Assembly: GCA_002471275.1 (NCBI GenBank)
Contig: DKPQ01000005.1
Coordinates: forward strand, 633,827 to 697,826
Direction: 5' to 3'
DNA length: 64,000 nt
From: Flammeovirgaceae bacterium UBA7330
GTDB taxonomy: Bacteria > Bacteroidota > Bacteroidia > Cytophagales > Cyclobacteriaceae
Position numbers and translations under genes: made by a program
Shown here: piece by piece, positions 1 through 7,971 of the stretch
Layout: each line of letters starts with the position of its first letter
How positions within the stretch are numbered: position 1 is the first letter of the stretch
The notes under the pieces: generated by a model
Seen by the model: the letters and a program-made list of their open reading frames with translations, nothing else
Told to the model about the DNA's origin: nothing
Database searches by the model: none

Positions 1-1
1 G

Positions 2-73
2 TATAAGGTAAAAGTGAGCTGGCAGGTAGGCGGATTATCTTACTTTCAGGAAAAGGAATTGTACCTGCAATGA
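2..73 (+). CDS. C-terminal fragment of a FixH/CcoH-family protein (5' end outside window)
   Basis: An open frame enters from the left edge and gives 23 residues ending in KELYLQ before TGA at 71-73. The piece contains a KVSWQVGG segment followed by aromatic residues, the pattern of the C-terminal beta strands of FixH-like proteins that help assemble cytochrome cbb3 oxidase. Its TGA overlaps the ATG of the next gene (ATGA at 70-73), so the two are probably translated together. The assignment rests on a very short piece and on the SafE-like neighbour, which usually sits at the end of cco clusters in Bacteroidota; treat it as likely rather than proven. Confidence 0.6.
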   Translation, partial: YKVKVSWQVGGLSYFQEKELYLQ

Positions 74-753
74 TCACAGCCTTCATCATAGGGTTGATTG
101 GGAGTTTTCACTGCGTGGGCATGTGTGGCCCACTGATGATCACTTTTACTGAACAGTCAGGCGTAAGGGCGTATATTTCATTTGCAGGGTATCACCTCGC
201 GAGAATATCAGTCTATGCTTTGCTCGGGGTGTTGTTTGGACTGATCGGAACATCTTTTGAGATCATCCACATCCAGAAATTCGGAGCTATACTGGTAGGG
301 GCATTTATCCTATTGATTTATGGTTTTCCAAAAGCCAGAAATTATATGGAAGCGCTATACTATCACTCCTTCTTTTACCAGTGGATCAAGAAGCGCTTTA
401 CAAGCTACTATGGAACAAATGCAAAATGGGTGGCTGCTGGTACTGTCAATGGTTTCCTGCCCTGTGGACTGATTTACCTGGCAGCAGCGGGGGCGATCCT
501 TACGAATGAAATTGTCAGCTCTGCATTATACATGACCCTGTTTGGGTTAGGGACTCTGCCAGGCTTGATGGCTTTGACCATTATGAGAAACCGGATCCCG
601 AATCTCTTTAAGAAAGTACCGAATGCCATTACGCTGATCGCCTTGCTGTCGGGAGGTATCTTGATTATCAGGGGAATCATTGCTGATGACCCCGAATGGA
701 ACCAACTGATGACCCAGCAGATCAGCAGGATCGTAAGTGCCTGCGGGCTTTGA
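70..753 (+). CDS. Sulfite exporter TauE/SafE family (UreH-like) membrane protein
   Basis: This 227-residue inner-membrane protein has about six hydrophobic segments. Two Gly/Pro/Cys signatures mark the duplicated half-transporter fold: GSFHCVGMCGP at residues 11-21 and NGFLPCG near residue 130. The paired cysteines in the first motif are typical of the SafE group found beside cytochrome cbb3 assembly genes, where a role in copper or metal delivery has been proposed. The ATG overlaps the stop of the preceding FixH-like gene. The length is normal for the family. Family membership is clear; the transported substrate is not visible from the sequence. Confidence 0.85.
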   Translation: MITAFIIGLIGSFHCVGMCGPLMITFTEQSGVRAYISFAGYHLARISVYALLGVLFGLIGTSFEIIHIQKFGAILVGAFILLIYGFPKARNYMEALYYHSFFYQWIKKRFTSYYGTNAKWVAAGTVNGFLPCGLIYLAAAGAILTNEIVSSALYMTLFGLGTLPGLMALTIMRNRIPNLFKKVPNAITLIALLSGGILIIRGIIADDPEWNQLMTQQISRIVSACGL

Positions 754-793
754 GTTAAGGGTCCGAACTAGCAGGGTGTTTAACATACTTCAA

Positions 794-810
794 GGGTATC
801 CGGAATACCC
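794..810. other. Short inverted repeat downstream of the SafE gene
   Basis: GGGTAT and ATACCC form a 6-base stem around CCGGA about 40 bases after the SafE stop. No T-run follows, so it is a weak candidate for a transcript end or processing site. Ten bases of it (CGGAATACCC, 801-810) recur at 1242-1251, on the far side of the 21-base repeat array. Confidence 0.35.
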
Positions 811-848
811 CTAAGGCATTCGGGGAGGGGTTAGTTGTATCCGGAGAT

Positions 849-1227
849 GAACTGGTTCACCTTTTTGCCAAACCAGTTCGCAAAAAAGACCAACTACTTC
901 ATGAATAGGACGAACTAGTTAGTAAAACAGCCGGCTGCGCCAGTAAAAAAGGTGAGCTCACTGGAATATTTCATTAATTAACTGAGCAAAAAGACTAACC
1001 AGTTTGTAAATGAATCGCTCGTTCGCAGCAAATAACTTCGATCCCGGAGAAAATTTCTTCCTGATCGGAGCAAAAACGTTCAATACCCCGAGAAAAAAGC
1101 TTCGACATCGCACGAAATTTCTGCTTATTCCAAGCAAAATGCTTTGAAGCCGAAGCATTTTGCTCGAAACAGCCAGAAAAAAGATTCGACACTGCAGCTA
1201 ATTGCTTCGCGAGTGGAGAAAAAAGGT
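849..1227. repeat. Degenerate tandem array, 21-base period, about 18 units
   Basis: The stretch can be cut into consecutive 21-base blocks with only one 22-base block (1080-1101). Examples are 1038-1058, 1102-1122, 1165-1185, 1186-1206 and 1207-1227, which share an A-rich core such as GGAGAAAAAAGGT followed by TTCGA. Units differ at many positions, so this is an old or constrained array, not a fresh duplication. The period equals seven codons, and the minus-strand frame of 995-1375 gives heptads such as SNLFSPL, SNLFSGC, SKHFAWN and SKLFSRG. That frame does not cover the whole array and has no recognisable start, so coding is unproven. No similar array occurs elsewhere in the window. Confidence 0.8.
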
Positions 1228-1253
1228 TCGAAGAGGGGGTTCGGAATACCCTG

Positions 1254-1289
1254 ATGGGGGTGTATAGACTCCCCCATAGGCTTTTTTTT
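1254..1289 (+). terminator. Terminator-like hairpin with T-run after the repeat array
   Basis: ATGGGGG (1254-1260) pairs perfectly with CCCCCAT (1271-1277) around a 10-base loop, then AGGC and eight T residues (1282-1289). This has the form of an intrinsic terminator for plus-strand transcription crossing the 21-base array. Confidence 0.6.
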
Positions 1290-1319
1290 ACCACTATTGG
1301 TGACAACATGGGTTCTGCT

Positions 1320-1349
1320 AAAAAGGTCCGTTGGTGAAAACACCAACGG
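1320..1349 (-). terminator. Intrinsic terminator of the exporter/LysE operon
   Basis: A perfect 9-base stem, CCGTTGGTG (1328-1336) with CACCAACGG (1341-1349), closes a four-base loop. On the minus strand it is followed by ACC and a run of five T residues. It lies about 50 bases beyond the LysE stop codon. Confidence 0.75.
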
Positions 1350-1399
1350 AGGCTGGTCTCAATTTTAGATGCCATATTAGAATTGCCCTGAATCTGGTA

Positions 1400-2023
1400 T
1401 TATCGCTCCGAAAAAACCAGCCTGATCCCCAGCAGGACCATGATAGACCCAGCAATCTTTTGAACAATTCCTCCGGCATTTTTATGACTTAGCAGATAAT
1501 TTCCGATGGTGCCGGCAAAGTAGCCCAACACGGTCAGGAAGATGAGTCCGAAAAAACAAAAGAGCAGACCGAGCAGCGAAAGCTGGGTCTCATGGCTCTG
1601 CATGGCATCTGCATTGATGAACTGGGGCAGAAATGCCAGGAAGAACAGGGCCACTTTCGGATTTAAAATATTGGTTAGCATGCCCTGAACAAAGACCTTC
1701 CGGTTAGGAATCCTTTTTTGCGTATCCAGATCAAACTTTTCTTTGCTCAACAGGGCTTTTACACCCAAATAGATCAGGTAAATCGCTCCGGCAAATTTAA
1801 TGACCATAAAGGCCGTGGCAGAAGTCTTTAGAATCAGTGAAAGCCCCAAAGCTGCAAACAAGGTGTGGACAAGGATCCCTGCCGTGACTCCGAAAGCGGA
1901 GATAAGCCCGGCCTTTTTACCCCCGGAGATACCCCTGGTAAGAACATACAGAAGGTCGGGTCCGGGAGTAAGGATCAGGATCCATGATAATGTGATGAAC
2001 AGTTCAAGGTTTTTAAATTCCAC
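1400..2023 (-). CDS. LysE family translocator
   Basis: This 207-residue inner-membrane protein has about six transmembrane segments and the N-terminal family motif TPGPDLLYVL (about residues 18-27). LysE/RhtB proteins export amino acids or related small molecules. The start is GTG (2021-2023), three bases after the stop of the upstream adaptor gene, so translation is probably coupled. It is the last gene of the ATPase-permease-permease-adaptor operon, and a strong hairpin terminator follows at 1320-1349. A LysE exporter at the end of a MacAB-like operon is unusual, and a shared substrate is only a guess. The family call is secure. Confidence 0.88.
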   Translation of the reverse strand: MEFKNLELFITLSWILILTPGPDLLYVLTRGISGGKKAGLISAFGVTAGILVHTLFAALGLSLILKTSATAFMVIKFAGAIYLIYLGVKALLSKEKFDLDTQKRIPNRKVFVQGMLTNILNPKVALFFLAFLPQFINADAMQSHETQLSLLGLLFCFFGLIFLTVLGYFAGTIGNYLLSHKNAGGIVQKIAGSIMVLLGIRLVFSER

Positions 2024-2026
2024 AGG

Positions 2027-3100
2027 TTACAATTTCTTGATCTTTTGGTCTTCGTTCAATCCACTAAGCACCTCAATATTGATTCCATCAGAAATACCTG
2101 TGGTGATCTCTTTCTTTTCAAATTGTTGCTCACCAAGTGCCACTTCCACGAAAGTCTTGTTTTCCTCAAATAATACATTGCTTTCTTTCACGGCCAATAC
2201 CTTTTCTTTTTTGTCTAGAACTATATCCGCATTGGCGCTGTATCCTGCACGTAGGAAATAATCATCCCGCTGCTTTACAGCAGCCCGGATCTCAAACTGG
2301 ATAGCCCCTTCTTCTTCAATGCCTTTTGGAGAGATGTATTCCAGGTCCGCAAAAAATTTAACCGTATCGAGAGCTCCGATAGTGAGCTTCAATTGCATGC
2401 CTTCTTTCAGCTTGCCTACTTCCGCTTCATCCACCTTTCCTTCAAAGATCAACTCCGACATATCCGCCACGGAGGCAATAGTTGTTCCATCGTTGAATGT
2501 GTTGGTTTCGATCACGAAATTCCCTTCTTCCACTGGTACGTCGAGGACCATGCCGGCTACGGTCGATTTCACCAGGTTGGATACAGCACCAGATTTTTTA
2601 GAAGCCCCTTCTTTGATCAGCTCCAGATTGTTTTCTGCTGCTTCTACCTGTTGCTTGTTCAGGTTGTAGGTCAGGAGATACTGATTGTAATCCAGCTCGG
2701 AAATGACCCTTTCATCGAACAACCTTTTTTGTCGTTTCATTTCCTGTTCGGAGTTTTTGTGATTGATGATAGCCTCCTTGAGCCGTGCTTCGGCATTATT
2801 CAGGGCCACTACATCCGGGATGATCTTGATCTTCGCAATCAGTTGACCGCTTTTGATTTGATCACCGGGTTCCACAAAGAGCTTTTCCACCACGCCTGAT
2901 ACTTGAGACTTGATCTCTATCTCTCTTCGAGGATTAATCGCTCCTGTGGCTACGGTTTTCTTTTCGATGTTGGTCACAAAAGTGGAGTCAGTCACAAATA
3001 CGTCCTTAGGCTTTTCTGACTTTTTATATACGAAAAACCCCAGAAAGCCCATGCTTCCGATGAGGATGACTATGAGTGAAATACGAATTACCTTTTTCAT
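2027..3100 (-). CDS. HlyD/MacA-type periplasmic adaptor subunit of an exporter
   Basis: The 357-residue product has one N-terminal membrane anchor (about residues 5-26). A barrel-sandwich (lipoyl-like) half follows at about 50-95, with the motif VEPGDQIKSGQLIAKIK. Next come a charged coiled-coil hairpin (about 98-165), the second half of the sandwich with PVEEGNFV, and a beta-barrel domain. Such adaptors link inner-membrane MacB-like permeases to an outer-membrane TolC channel. It lies downstream of the two permeases and the ATPase on the same strand, separated from the permease by 126 bases containing a large inverted repeat. No TolC gene is present in this operon. The substrate is unknown. 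Confidence 0.9.
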   Translation of the reverse strand: MKKVIRISLIVILIGSMGFLGFFVYKKSEKPKDVFVTDSTFVTNIEKKTVATGAINPRREIEIKSQVSGVVEKLFVEPGDQIKSGQLIAKIKIIPDVVALNNAEARLKEAIINHKNSEQEMKRQKRLFDERVISELDYNQYLLTYNLNKQQVEAAENNLELIKEGASKKSGAVSNLVKSTVAGMVLDVPVEEGNFVIETNTFNDGTTIASVADMSELIFEGKVDEAEVGKLKEGMQLKLTIGALDTVKFFADLEYISPKGIEEEGAIQFEIRAAVKQRDDYFLRAGYSANADIVLDKKEKVLAVKESNVLFEENKTFVEVALGEQQFEKKEITTGISDGINIEVLSGLNEDQKIKKL

Positions 3101-3143
3101 GTGTTTAGTGTTTGTCTTTTTATTGTCACATGGAATTCACAAC

Positions 3144-3189
3144 AAAGGCTAATCATCCCTCTATGAATAGTTTAGTCTGATTAGCCTTT
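3144..3189. other. Perfect 12-base inverted repeat between permease and adaptor genes
   Basis: AAAGGCTAATCA (3144-3155) and TGATTAGCCTTT (3178-3189) are exact reverse complements separated by 22 bases. In the minus-strand operon message this forms a hairpin between the second permease and the adaptor. No T-run follows directly on the minus strand. It may stabilise or partly stop the message, or bind a regulator. Confidence 0.6.
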
Positions 3190-3226
3190 ATGTTCATTTC
3201 ATTTTTTTTTGAGTTTTTAATTCTTA

Positions 3227-4471
3227 TTAACCTTCTGTTCTAATGGCTTCAATAGGATTGATGGATGCCGCTTTTCTGGCTGGTAAAATGCTGGCAATCA
3301 ATCCACCGACAAGCAGGATGCCTAAGGCTCCCAATGCAATCGCAGGATTTATTGAGGGCGGGTCAAATGGTAGCTGACCTCCTTTTGGCATAACCATCGC
3401 AATACCTTCAAGCAAAAGGAGGCCAATGATTAATGCCAAATATCCACCAAGGAAAGTAAGGAACATGGATTCCTGTACAATCAGCGAAATAATGGAAAGT
3501 GGCGTCGCGCCCAGGGATTTCCTGATCCCGATTTCTTTTGTTCGCTCTTTTACAATGATGAGCATGATGTTGCTCACACCAATGATTCCGGCAAAGAGGG
3601 TACTCAGCCCCACAAACCAGGTAAAGTATTCAAGCCCGTTAAACATCCCATAGATCTCTCCAAATTCTTCCTGCAGATTTTCATGACCGATGGCATCAGC
3701 ATCCAATGGATGGATGTTGTTTTTTTCTTTCATGAGCTTGATAATTTTGGCTTCCACTTCGGCCACATCCACGTTGTCATCCACGGCATAGCCATACCAA
3801 CCCACCCGGTCTCCATAATGAAAGGCTTTTTGGAAAGTGGTAAAAGGCACGTGAATACGATTTCTTTCCTGGCTATTGGGGTTGGTTCTGTAGGGTTTCA
3901 TCACCCCCACAACAAGGAAATTCACTTTTTGCATCGTGATAAACTTTCCAATCGGATCTTCATCTGCATCAAATAAGACGTTACGTACGTTTTCACCAAT
4001 CACCGCTACTTTTCGAGAGTCATCAATGTCTTTTTGATTGATGAATCTTCCCTGAGTCATCTCCTGCTTCTCGATCTGACTGTATTCAGGATAATCTCCC
4101 ATGACCTGATATTGCCCGGATTTTTGACCATGGTTGATCTGAACGCCCCAAAGATTGTTACGGGGTGCAAGTGCTTTCAATTCCTTAACCCGGCTCAGTA
4201 AAAATTCAGTGTCTGAGTTATTGAAATTGACATACTTACCGGGCTGAAATCCATTGTAGGAAATGGTCGTTTTCTGACCCCAGAAGAAGCCGCTATTGGA
4301 TAGAAAATTTCCGAAATTCTTTGTTACCCCATTTTTGAAGCTGTTACTTCCGCCCAACAGGATGATGATCATAAAGATCCCCCAGAAAATCCCCAGAATG
4401 GTCAATCCCGTCCTTAGCTTATTTCGCTTGATCGTTCCGAATATTTCCTGCCATTTGTCGTAGTCAAACAT
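3227..4471 (-). CDS. ABC transporter permease, MacB/FtsX type
   Basis: The 414-residue protein has the MacB plan: a cytoplasmic N-terminus, first membrane helix at about residues 20-42, a large periplasmic core (about 45-280), and three C-terminal helices of the FtsX domain (about 285-405). The conserved stretch VKERTKEIGIRKSLGA and the terminal PARKAASINPIEAIR are visible. With the neighbouring permease (48% similar by eye in the C-terminal domain only, not computed elsewhere) it would form a heterodimer driven by the ATPase at 5746-6429. It is 11 bases downstream of the first permease. Such pumps move lipids, peptides or toxins across the periplasm by mechanotransmission. Confidence 0.9.
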   Translation of the reverse strand: MFDYDKWQEIFGTIKRNKLRTGLTILGIFWGIFMIIILLGGSNSFKNGVTKNFGNFLSNSGFFWGQKTTISYNGFQPGKYVNFNNSDTEFLLSRVKELKALAPRNNLWGVQINHGQKSGQYQVMGDYPEYSQIEKQEMTQGRFINQKDIDDSRKVAVIGENVRNVLFDADEDPIGKFITMQKVNFLVVGVMKPYRTNPNSQERNRIHVPFTTFQKAFHYGDRVGWYGYAVDDNVDVAEVEAKIIKLMKEKNNIHPLDADAIGHENLQEEFGEIYGMFNGLEYFTWFVGLSTLFAGIIGVSNIMLIIVKERTKEIGIRKSLGATPLSIISLIVQESMFLTFLGGYLALIIGLLLLEGIAMVMPKGGQLPFDPPSINPAIALGALGILLVGGLIASILPARKAASINPIEAIRTEG

Positions 4472-4482
4472 CTCTTTGTGGT

Positions 4483-5742
4483 TTATTCGTCTCTAAGGGC
4501 TTCAATAGGAGGAATTTTTGCGGCTTTACGTGCCGGGAAAAAACCAGCCAATGTTCCGCTTATGGCTAAAACCAGGGTGGCTGCGAGGGCATTGGCAAAA
4601 TTGACATGAGGATCAACGAAAAAGGTTTCGGGGAAACCTAATGAGACCATCATGTAGGTGAGCCAACCCGTTTCTATGAATGTCATCGCCAGTATCATGC
4701 CTACATATCCGCTGACCAAAGTAATAAGCAATGCTTCCATCAGAAACAATCCGATAATGGATAGCGGAGAGGCACCAATCGCTTTGCGTACACCGATCTC
4801 CCGTGTCCGTTCTTTCACCACAATCAGCATGATATTACTTACTCCGACAATCCCGGCAACCAGCGTAAGTATGCCAACAAATGCCAGGAAAATCCTGATT
4901 CCATCAAAAACACCCATCCACTTTTGAAATTCCTCAAGTCGGTTAAATGCTGAAACCGCCCGCTTATCTTCTTTGGAGAACCGATGTCTCTCCGCAAGCA
5001 ACGCATGTACTTCGTTTTGAATTCTATGACTTTCTTCAACAGTTGCCGCATCGACGGTCAGCCAAATATTATGGATCCGGTCACCACCACCGTAAGCCAC
5101 CTGAGCTGTGGTGCGTGGAATAAAAATGACTTTGGACATGTATTGGTTGGCCTCAACGCCTTTTTCATTAAACACACCTACTACCTTATACTTTATTCCA
5201 TTTACGGTAATGTATTTTCCAATGGGATCAAGCTTTTTAAATAAGACTTCCACCACCTTTTCCCCGACAACAGCCACCTTCCTTTTTTCTTTCAGATCCT
5301 TGGCATTGATAAATCTGCCATCAAGCAAGACACTTTGCTCAATATGTGGATAGTCCACGTCAACGGACCTTATCTGAAAAGAAGAGTAGTTGTTTTCATA
5401 TCTCACGACAAACTCACCTTGCACCCAATAGATGCCGGTCAGATACTCAATGCCTTTGACCCTTTCGCTGATTGCTTCATAGTCCTGATTGTTGAATTTA
5501 ATTTGTCTGCCAGGTTGCATGCCTTTATGCGCCATGCTGGTGCGTCCACTCCAGAAATACATGGTATTCGTCGCGTCATCAGAAAACTCGTTTTTTATTC
5601 CATTTTGGAAGCCTACGCCAAAACCCATCAGGATAATGAGGATAAAAATGCCCCAGGCCACATTGAATGCAGTGATAAACGATCGCAAACGATTCTTATC
5701 GATCGTATAAAAGATTTCCTGCCACTTATCGAGATCAAACAT
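4483..5742 (-). CDS. ABC transporter permease, MacB/FtsX type
   Basis: This 419-residue permease starts with FDLDKWQEIF, almost the same as its partner downstream, which points to an ancestral duplication. The first helix is at about residues 20-42, a MacB periplasmic core follows, and the C-terminal FtsX domain carries VKERTREIGVRKAIGASPLS and ends in FFPARKAAKIPPIEALR. It begins three bases after the stop of the ATPase gene. Together the genes encode a split MacB-type transporter with separate ATPase, usual in Bacteroidota. The substrate cannot be read from the sequence. Confidence 0.9.
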   Translation of the reverse strand: MFDLDKWQEIFYTIDKNRLRSFITAFNVAWGIFILIILMGFGVGFQNGIKNEFSDDATNTMYFWSGRTSMAHKGMQPGRQIKFNNQDYEAISERVKGIEYLTGIYWVQGEFVVRYENNYSSFQIRSVDVDYPHIEQSVLLDGRFINAKDLKEKRKVAVVGEKVVEVLFKKLDPIGKYITVNGIKYKVVGVFNEKGVEANQYMSKVIFIPRTTAQVAYGGGDRIHNIWLTVDAATVEESHRIQNEVHALLAERHRFSKEDKRAVSAFNRLEEFQKWMGVFDGIRIFLAFVGILTLVAGIVGVSNIMLIVVKERTREIGVRKAIGASPLSIIGLFLMEALLITLVSGYVGMILAMTFIETGWLTYMMVSLGFPETFFVDPHVNFANALAATLVLAISGTLAGFFPARKAAKIPPIEALRDE

Positions 5743-5745
5743 GAC

Positions 5746-6429
5746 TTATGCCAGTACCGGCTCGTGGTCTTTGATAATTACACCATCCTGTAGCCTGATC
5801 ACCCGGTCAGTCATTTCAGCGACATCGTGTTCGTGGGTCACAACGACGATGGTTTTACCCATTTCGTTCACTTCCTTTAGGATTCGCATCACTTCATGAG
5901 AAGTAGTAGTATCCAGGGCACCGGTAGGCTCATCAGCCAGGATCACTTTGGGATCACTGATCAGGGCGCGCGCAATAGCAATTCTTTGTTTTTGTCCACC
6001 GGACATTTCATTGGGCATGTGATGTGCCCACTCTCTCAGACCCATCTTATCCAGGTATTCCAACGCGATGTTGTTTCGTTTTTTTCTGCTTACTTTCTGA
6101 TAGTAAAGCGGCAAAGCCACATTTTCCATGGCATTCTTGAAATTCAGTAGGTTGAATGACTGGAAAACAAACCCAAGGAACTTGTTGCGATAATATGCAG
6201 CCTTTGACTCTGAGAGGTTCTTAATGGATGTTCCTGCCAGGTTGTATTCTCCGGTATCATAATTATCCAGGATGCCCAGAATGTTCAACAGGGTTGATTT
6301 TCCGGATCCGGAAGACCCCATGATCGACACCAGTTCACCCTCTTCGATGGTCATGTCGATGCCTTTCAACACATGCAACGATTGTTGACCTGTCTGATAG
6401 GATTTGTTGATTTCTTTCAGGTTTAGCAT
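5746..6429 (-). CDS. ABC transporter ATP-binding protein (MacB/LolD type)
   Basis: The 227-residue ATPase has Walker A GSSGSGKST at residues 38-46, a Q-loop, the signature MSGGQKQRIAIARAL near residue 142, and Walker B ILADEPTG with the D-loop ALDT near 163-172. It is the first gene of the minus-strand exporter operon and supplies energy to the two permeases that follow. Its length is normal for stand-alone LolD/MacB ATPases. A 282-base region separates it from the divergent caspase-like gene and must hold both promoters, but no clear minus-strand promoter was found. Confidence 0.92.
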   Translation of the reverse strand: MLNLKEINKSYQTGQQSLHVLKGIDMTIEEGELVSIMGSSGSGKSTLLNILGILDNYDTGEYNLAGTSIKNLSESKAAYYRNKFLGFVFQSFNLLNFKNAMENVALPLYYQKVSRKKRNNIALEYLDKMGLREWAHHMPNEMSGGQKQRIAIARALISDPKVILADEPTGALDTTTSHEVMRILKEVNEMGKTIVVVTHEHDVAEMTDRVIRLQDGVIIKDHEPVLA

Positions 6430-6711
6430 TGGGTTTGGGATTAATGCATTTTGATAACGCTATATCTAACTGATTAGATGTTCCGAAGTGTCAGAAAGTT
6501 GCATGAGTGGTATAAAAGTCTTTTCAACGGGGAATAATGTTTTTAACGCTGATGATCTCACTTTTTACCATTAGCTCTTCAGGTACCTAAAGGATTTAGG
6601 ACATCTACCTGGCATATTTTGAATCTTTGAGCCTTTGGGGACATTAAACTTAGATTGGCATTATATTCGTTAGAAAAGGAGTCGTATTCAATATATTTAC
6701 CAAAACGACCC

Positions 6712-7971
6712 ATGATAAACATGAGATATTTTGTAGTAGCCATTCTTATATTCTCCTTTCTGAATGCTTCGAGCCAAAACATTATCAATATTTCCGGTAT
6801 CTGGAAAGGTTCCTCTGAATACCTCAATGAAACTTCTGCCATCGTCATGGAGATCACTCAGAATGAAAACCTGGTGGAGGGATTTATTTACGGAAAGTCG
6901 TTGAATGGGAAGGATTCGACTAAAAAAGCCTTTAGTGGGGTGATCACGGGAGATAAGATTGAAATACTGGAAACAGAATATATCTATAAAACCGGAATTG
7001 ACTGTAAGGCAAAACTATTGCTTCAGTACTCCAGAGCAGATGGCAATGAAAGTCTCACGGGCAAATGGAGCGGTGACCTCCGACTGAGTACCTGTCCTCC
7101 CGGAGTATTTGGTCCTGTAAACGTCGTGAGGGCAAATGGGGTTCAGGGTAATCTTCCGGTGGTTGAGATAACTCCTTCAGCGGCACCCGTTTCAACACCC
7201 AAGCATGTAACAGCTAGTCCGCCGGATGAGATAGGGGAGATTCTGGTAGCTGAACTAAGTAAACGTAAGTATTATGCTTTGATCATAGGGATCAATGATT
7301 ATCAGGACCCAGAGATTCAAACATTAGACAATCCCATCAATGATGCAACTGGTTTAGCGAATGTCCTCACTGAAAAATATGCTTTCGGTAATGAAGATTT
7401 AATTTTCCTGGAAAACCCGGGACGTGCAGATATCATTGACGCCCTGGATGAGTTGAGCGACAAGGCGACAGAGAAGGACAATGTATTGATCTTTTATGCG
7501 GGACATGGGATCTGGAATGAAAAGTTGAATCAGGGTTATTGGCTGCCTGCAGATGCTTCACTAGATTCCAAAGCACAATGGCTGTCAAACAGTACACTGA
7601 GAGACTACCTGGGTGGAATAAAATCAAAACACACTCTATTGATCTCTGATGCCTGCTTTAGTGGAGGCATATTAAAAGAGAGAAGTGTTGAGCAAAGTAG
7701 CAAAGCCATGTTGGAGCTTTATAAACTACCCAGCAGAAAAGCCATGACCAGTGGTACCATGACCACCGTGCCTGACGAAAGTGTGTTTATCAAGTACCTC
7801 ATGAAAAACCTTACCGAGAATGATTCCAGGTTATTGTCAGCAGATCAGCTATTCAGGAATTTTAAAATTGCAGTGATCCACAATAGCCCCAGAGGCCTTG
7901 TTCCTCAATACGGGGTGATTGCTTTTGCAGGCGATGAAGGTGGGGACTTTATTTTCCTGAAAAGAGACTAA
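6712..7971 (+). CDS. Secreted caspase-family (peptidase C14) protein
   Basis: The chosen ATG at 6712 gives 419 residues and puts a signal peptide (hydrophobic segment, then NASSQ) at the N-terminus; an upstream in-frame ATG at 6655 would bury it. Residues about 20-150 form a beta-rich domain of unknown family, followed by a Pro/Ser-rich linker. A caspase-like p20 fold begins with YYALIIGINDY (about 184-194). The catalytic dyad is visible: His265 in YAGHG and Cys315 in DACFSG. Such proteins cut after basic or other residues in processing or stress roles; the target here is unknown. The gene is alone, and its end overlaps the convergent DUF1501 gene by four bases. Confidence 0.85.
   Translation: MINMRYFVVAILIFSFLNASSQNIINISGIWKGSSEYLNETSAIVMEITQNENLVEGFIYGKSLNGKDSTKKAFSGVITGDKIEILETEYIYKTGIDCKAKLLLQYSRADGNESLTGKWSGDLRLSTCPPGVFGPVNVVRANGVQGNLPVVEITPSAAPVSTPKHVTASPPDEIGEILVAELSKRKYYALIIGINDYQDPEIQTLDNPINDATGLANVLTEKYAFGNEDLIFLENPGRADIIDALDELSDKATEKDNVLIFYAGHGIWNEKLNQGYWLPADASLDSKAQWLSNSTLRDYLGGIKSKHTLLISDACFSGGILKERSVEQSSKAMLELYKLPSRKAMTSGTMTTVPDESVFIKYLMKNLTENDSRLLSADQLFRNFKIAVIHNSPRGLVPQYGVIAFAGDEGGDFIFLKRD

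Larger units (their letters stand above)
754..1399. other. 646-base intergenic region without a convincing gene
   Basis: Between the SafE stop and the end of the LysE gene there is no ORF with a recognisable product. The region holds a weak hairpin (794-810), the 21-base array (849-1227), a plus-strand terminator-like hairpin (1254-1289) and the minus-strand terminator of the LysE operon (1320-1349). The layout suggests that the array is transcribed from left to right, either as the tail of the SafE message or as a separate RNA, and ends near 1289. No promoter inside the region stands out. Confidence 0.7.

Noticed and set aside
849..1227. CRISPR array
   Set aside because: Units are contiguous 21-base blocks with no constant repeat alternating with unique spacers, and there are no cas genes in the window.
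6712..7971. Type III or gasdermin-linked CRISPR/caspase defence system
   Set aside because: The caspase-like protein has a signal peptide and no effector or defence neighbours.
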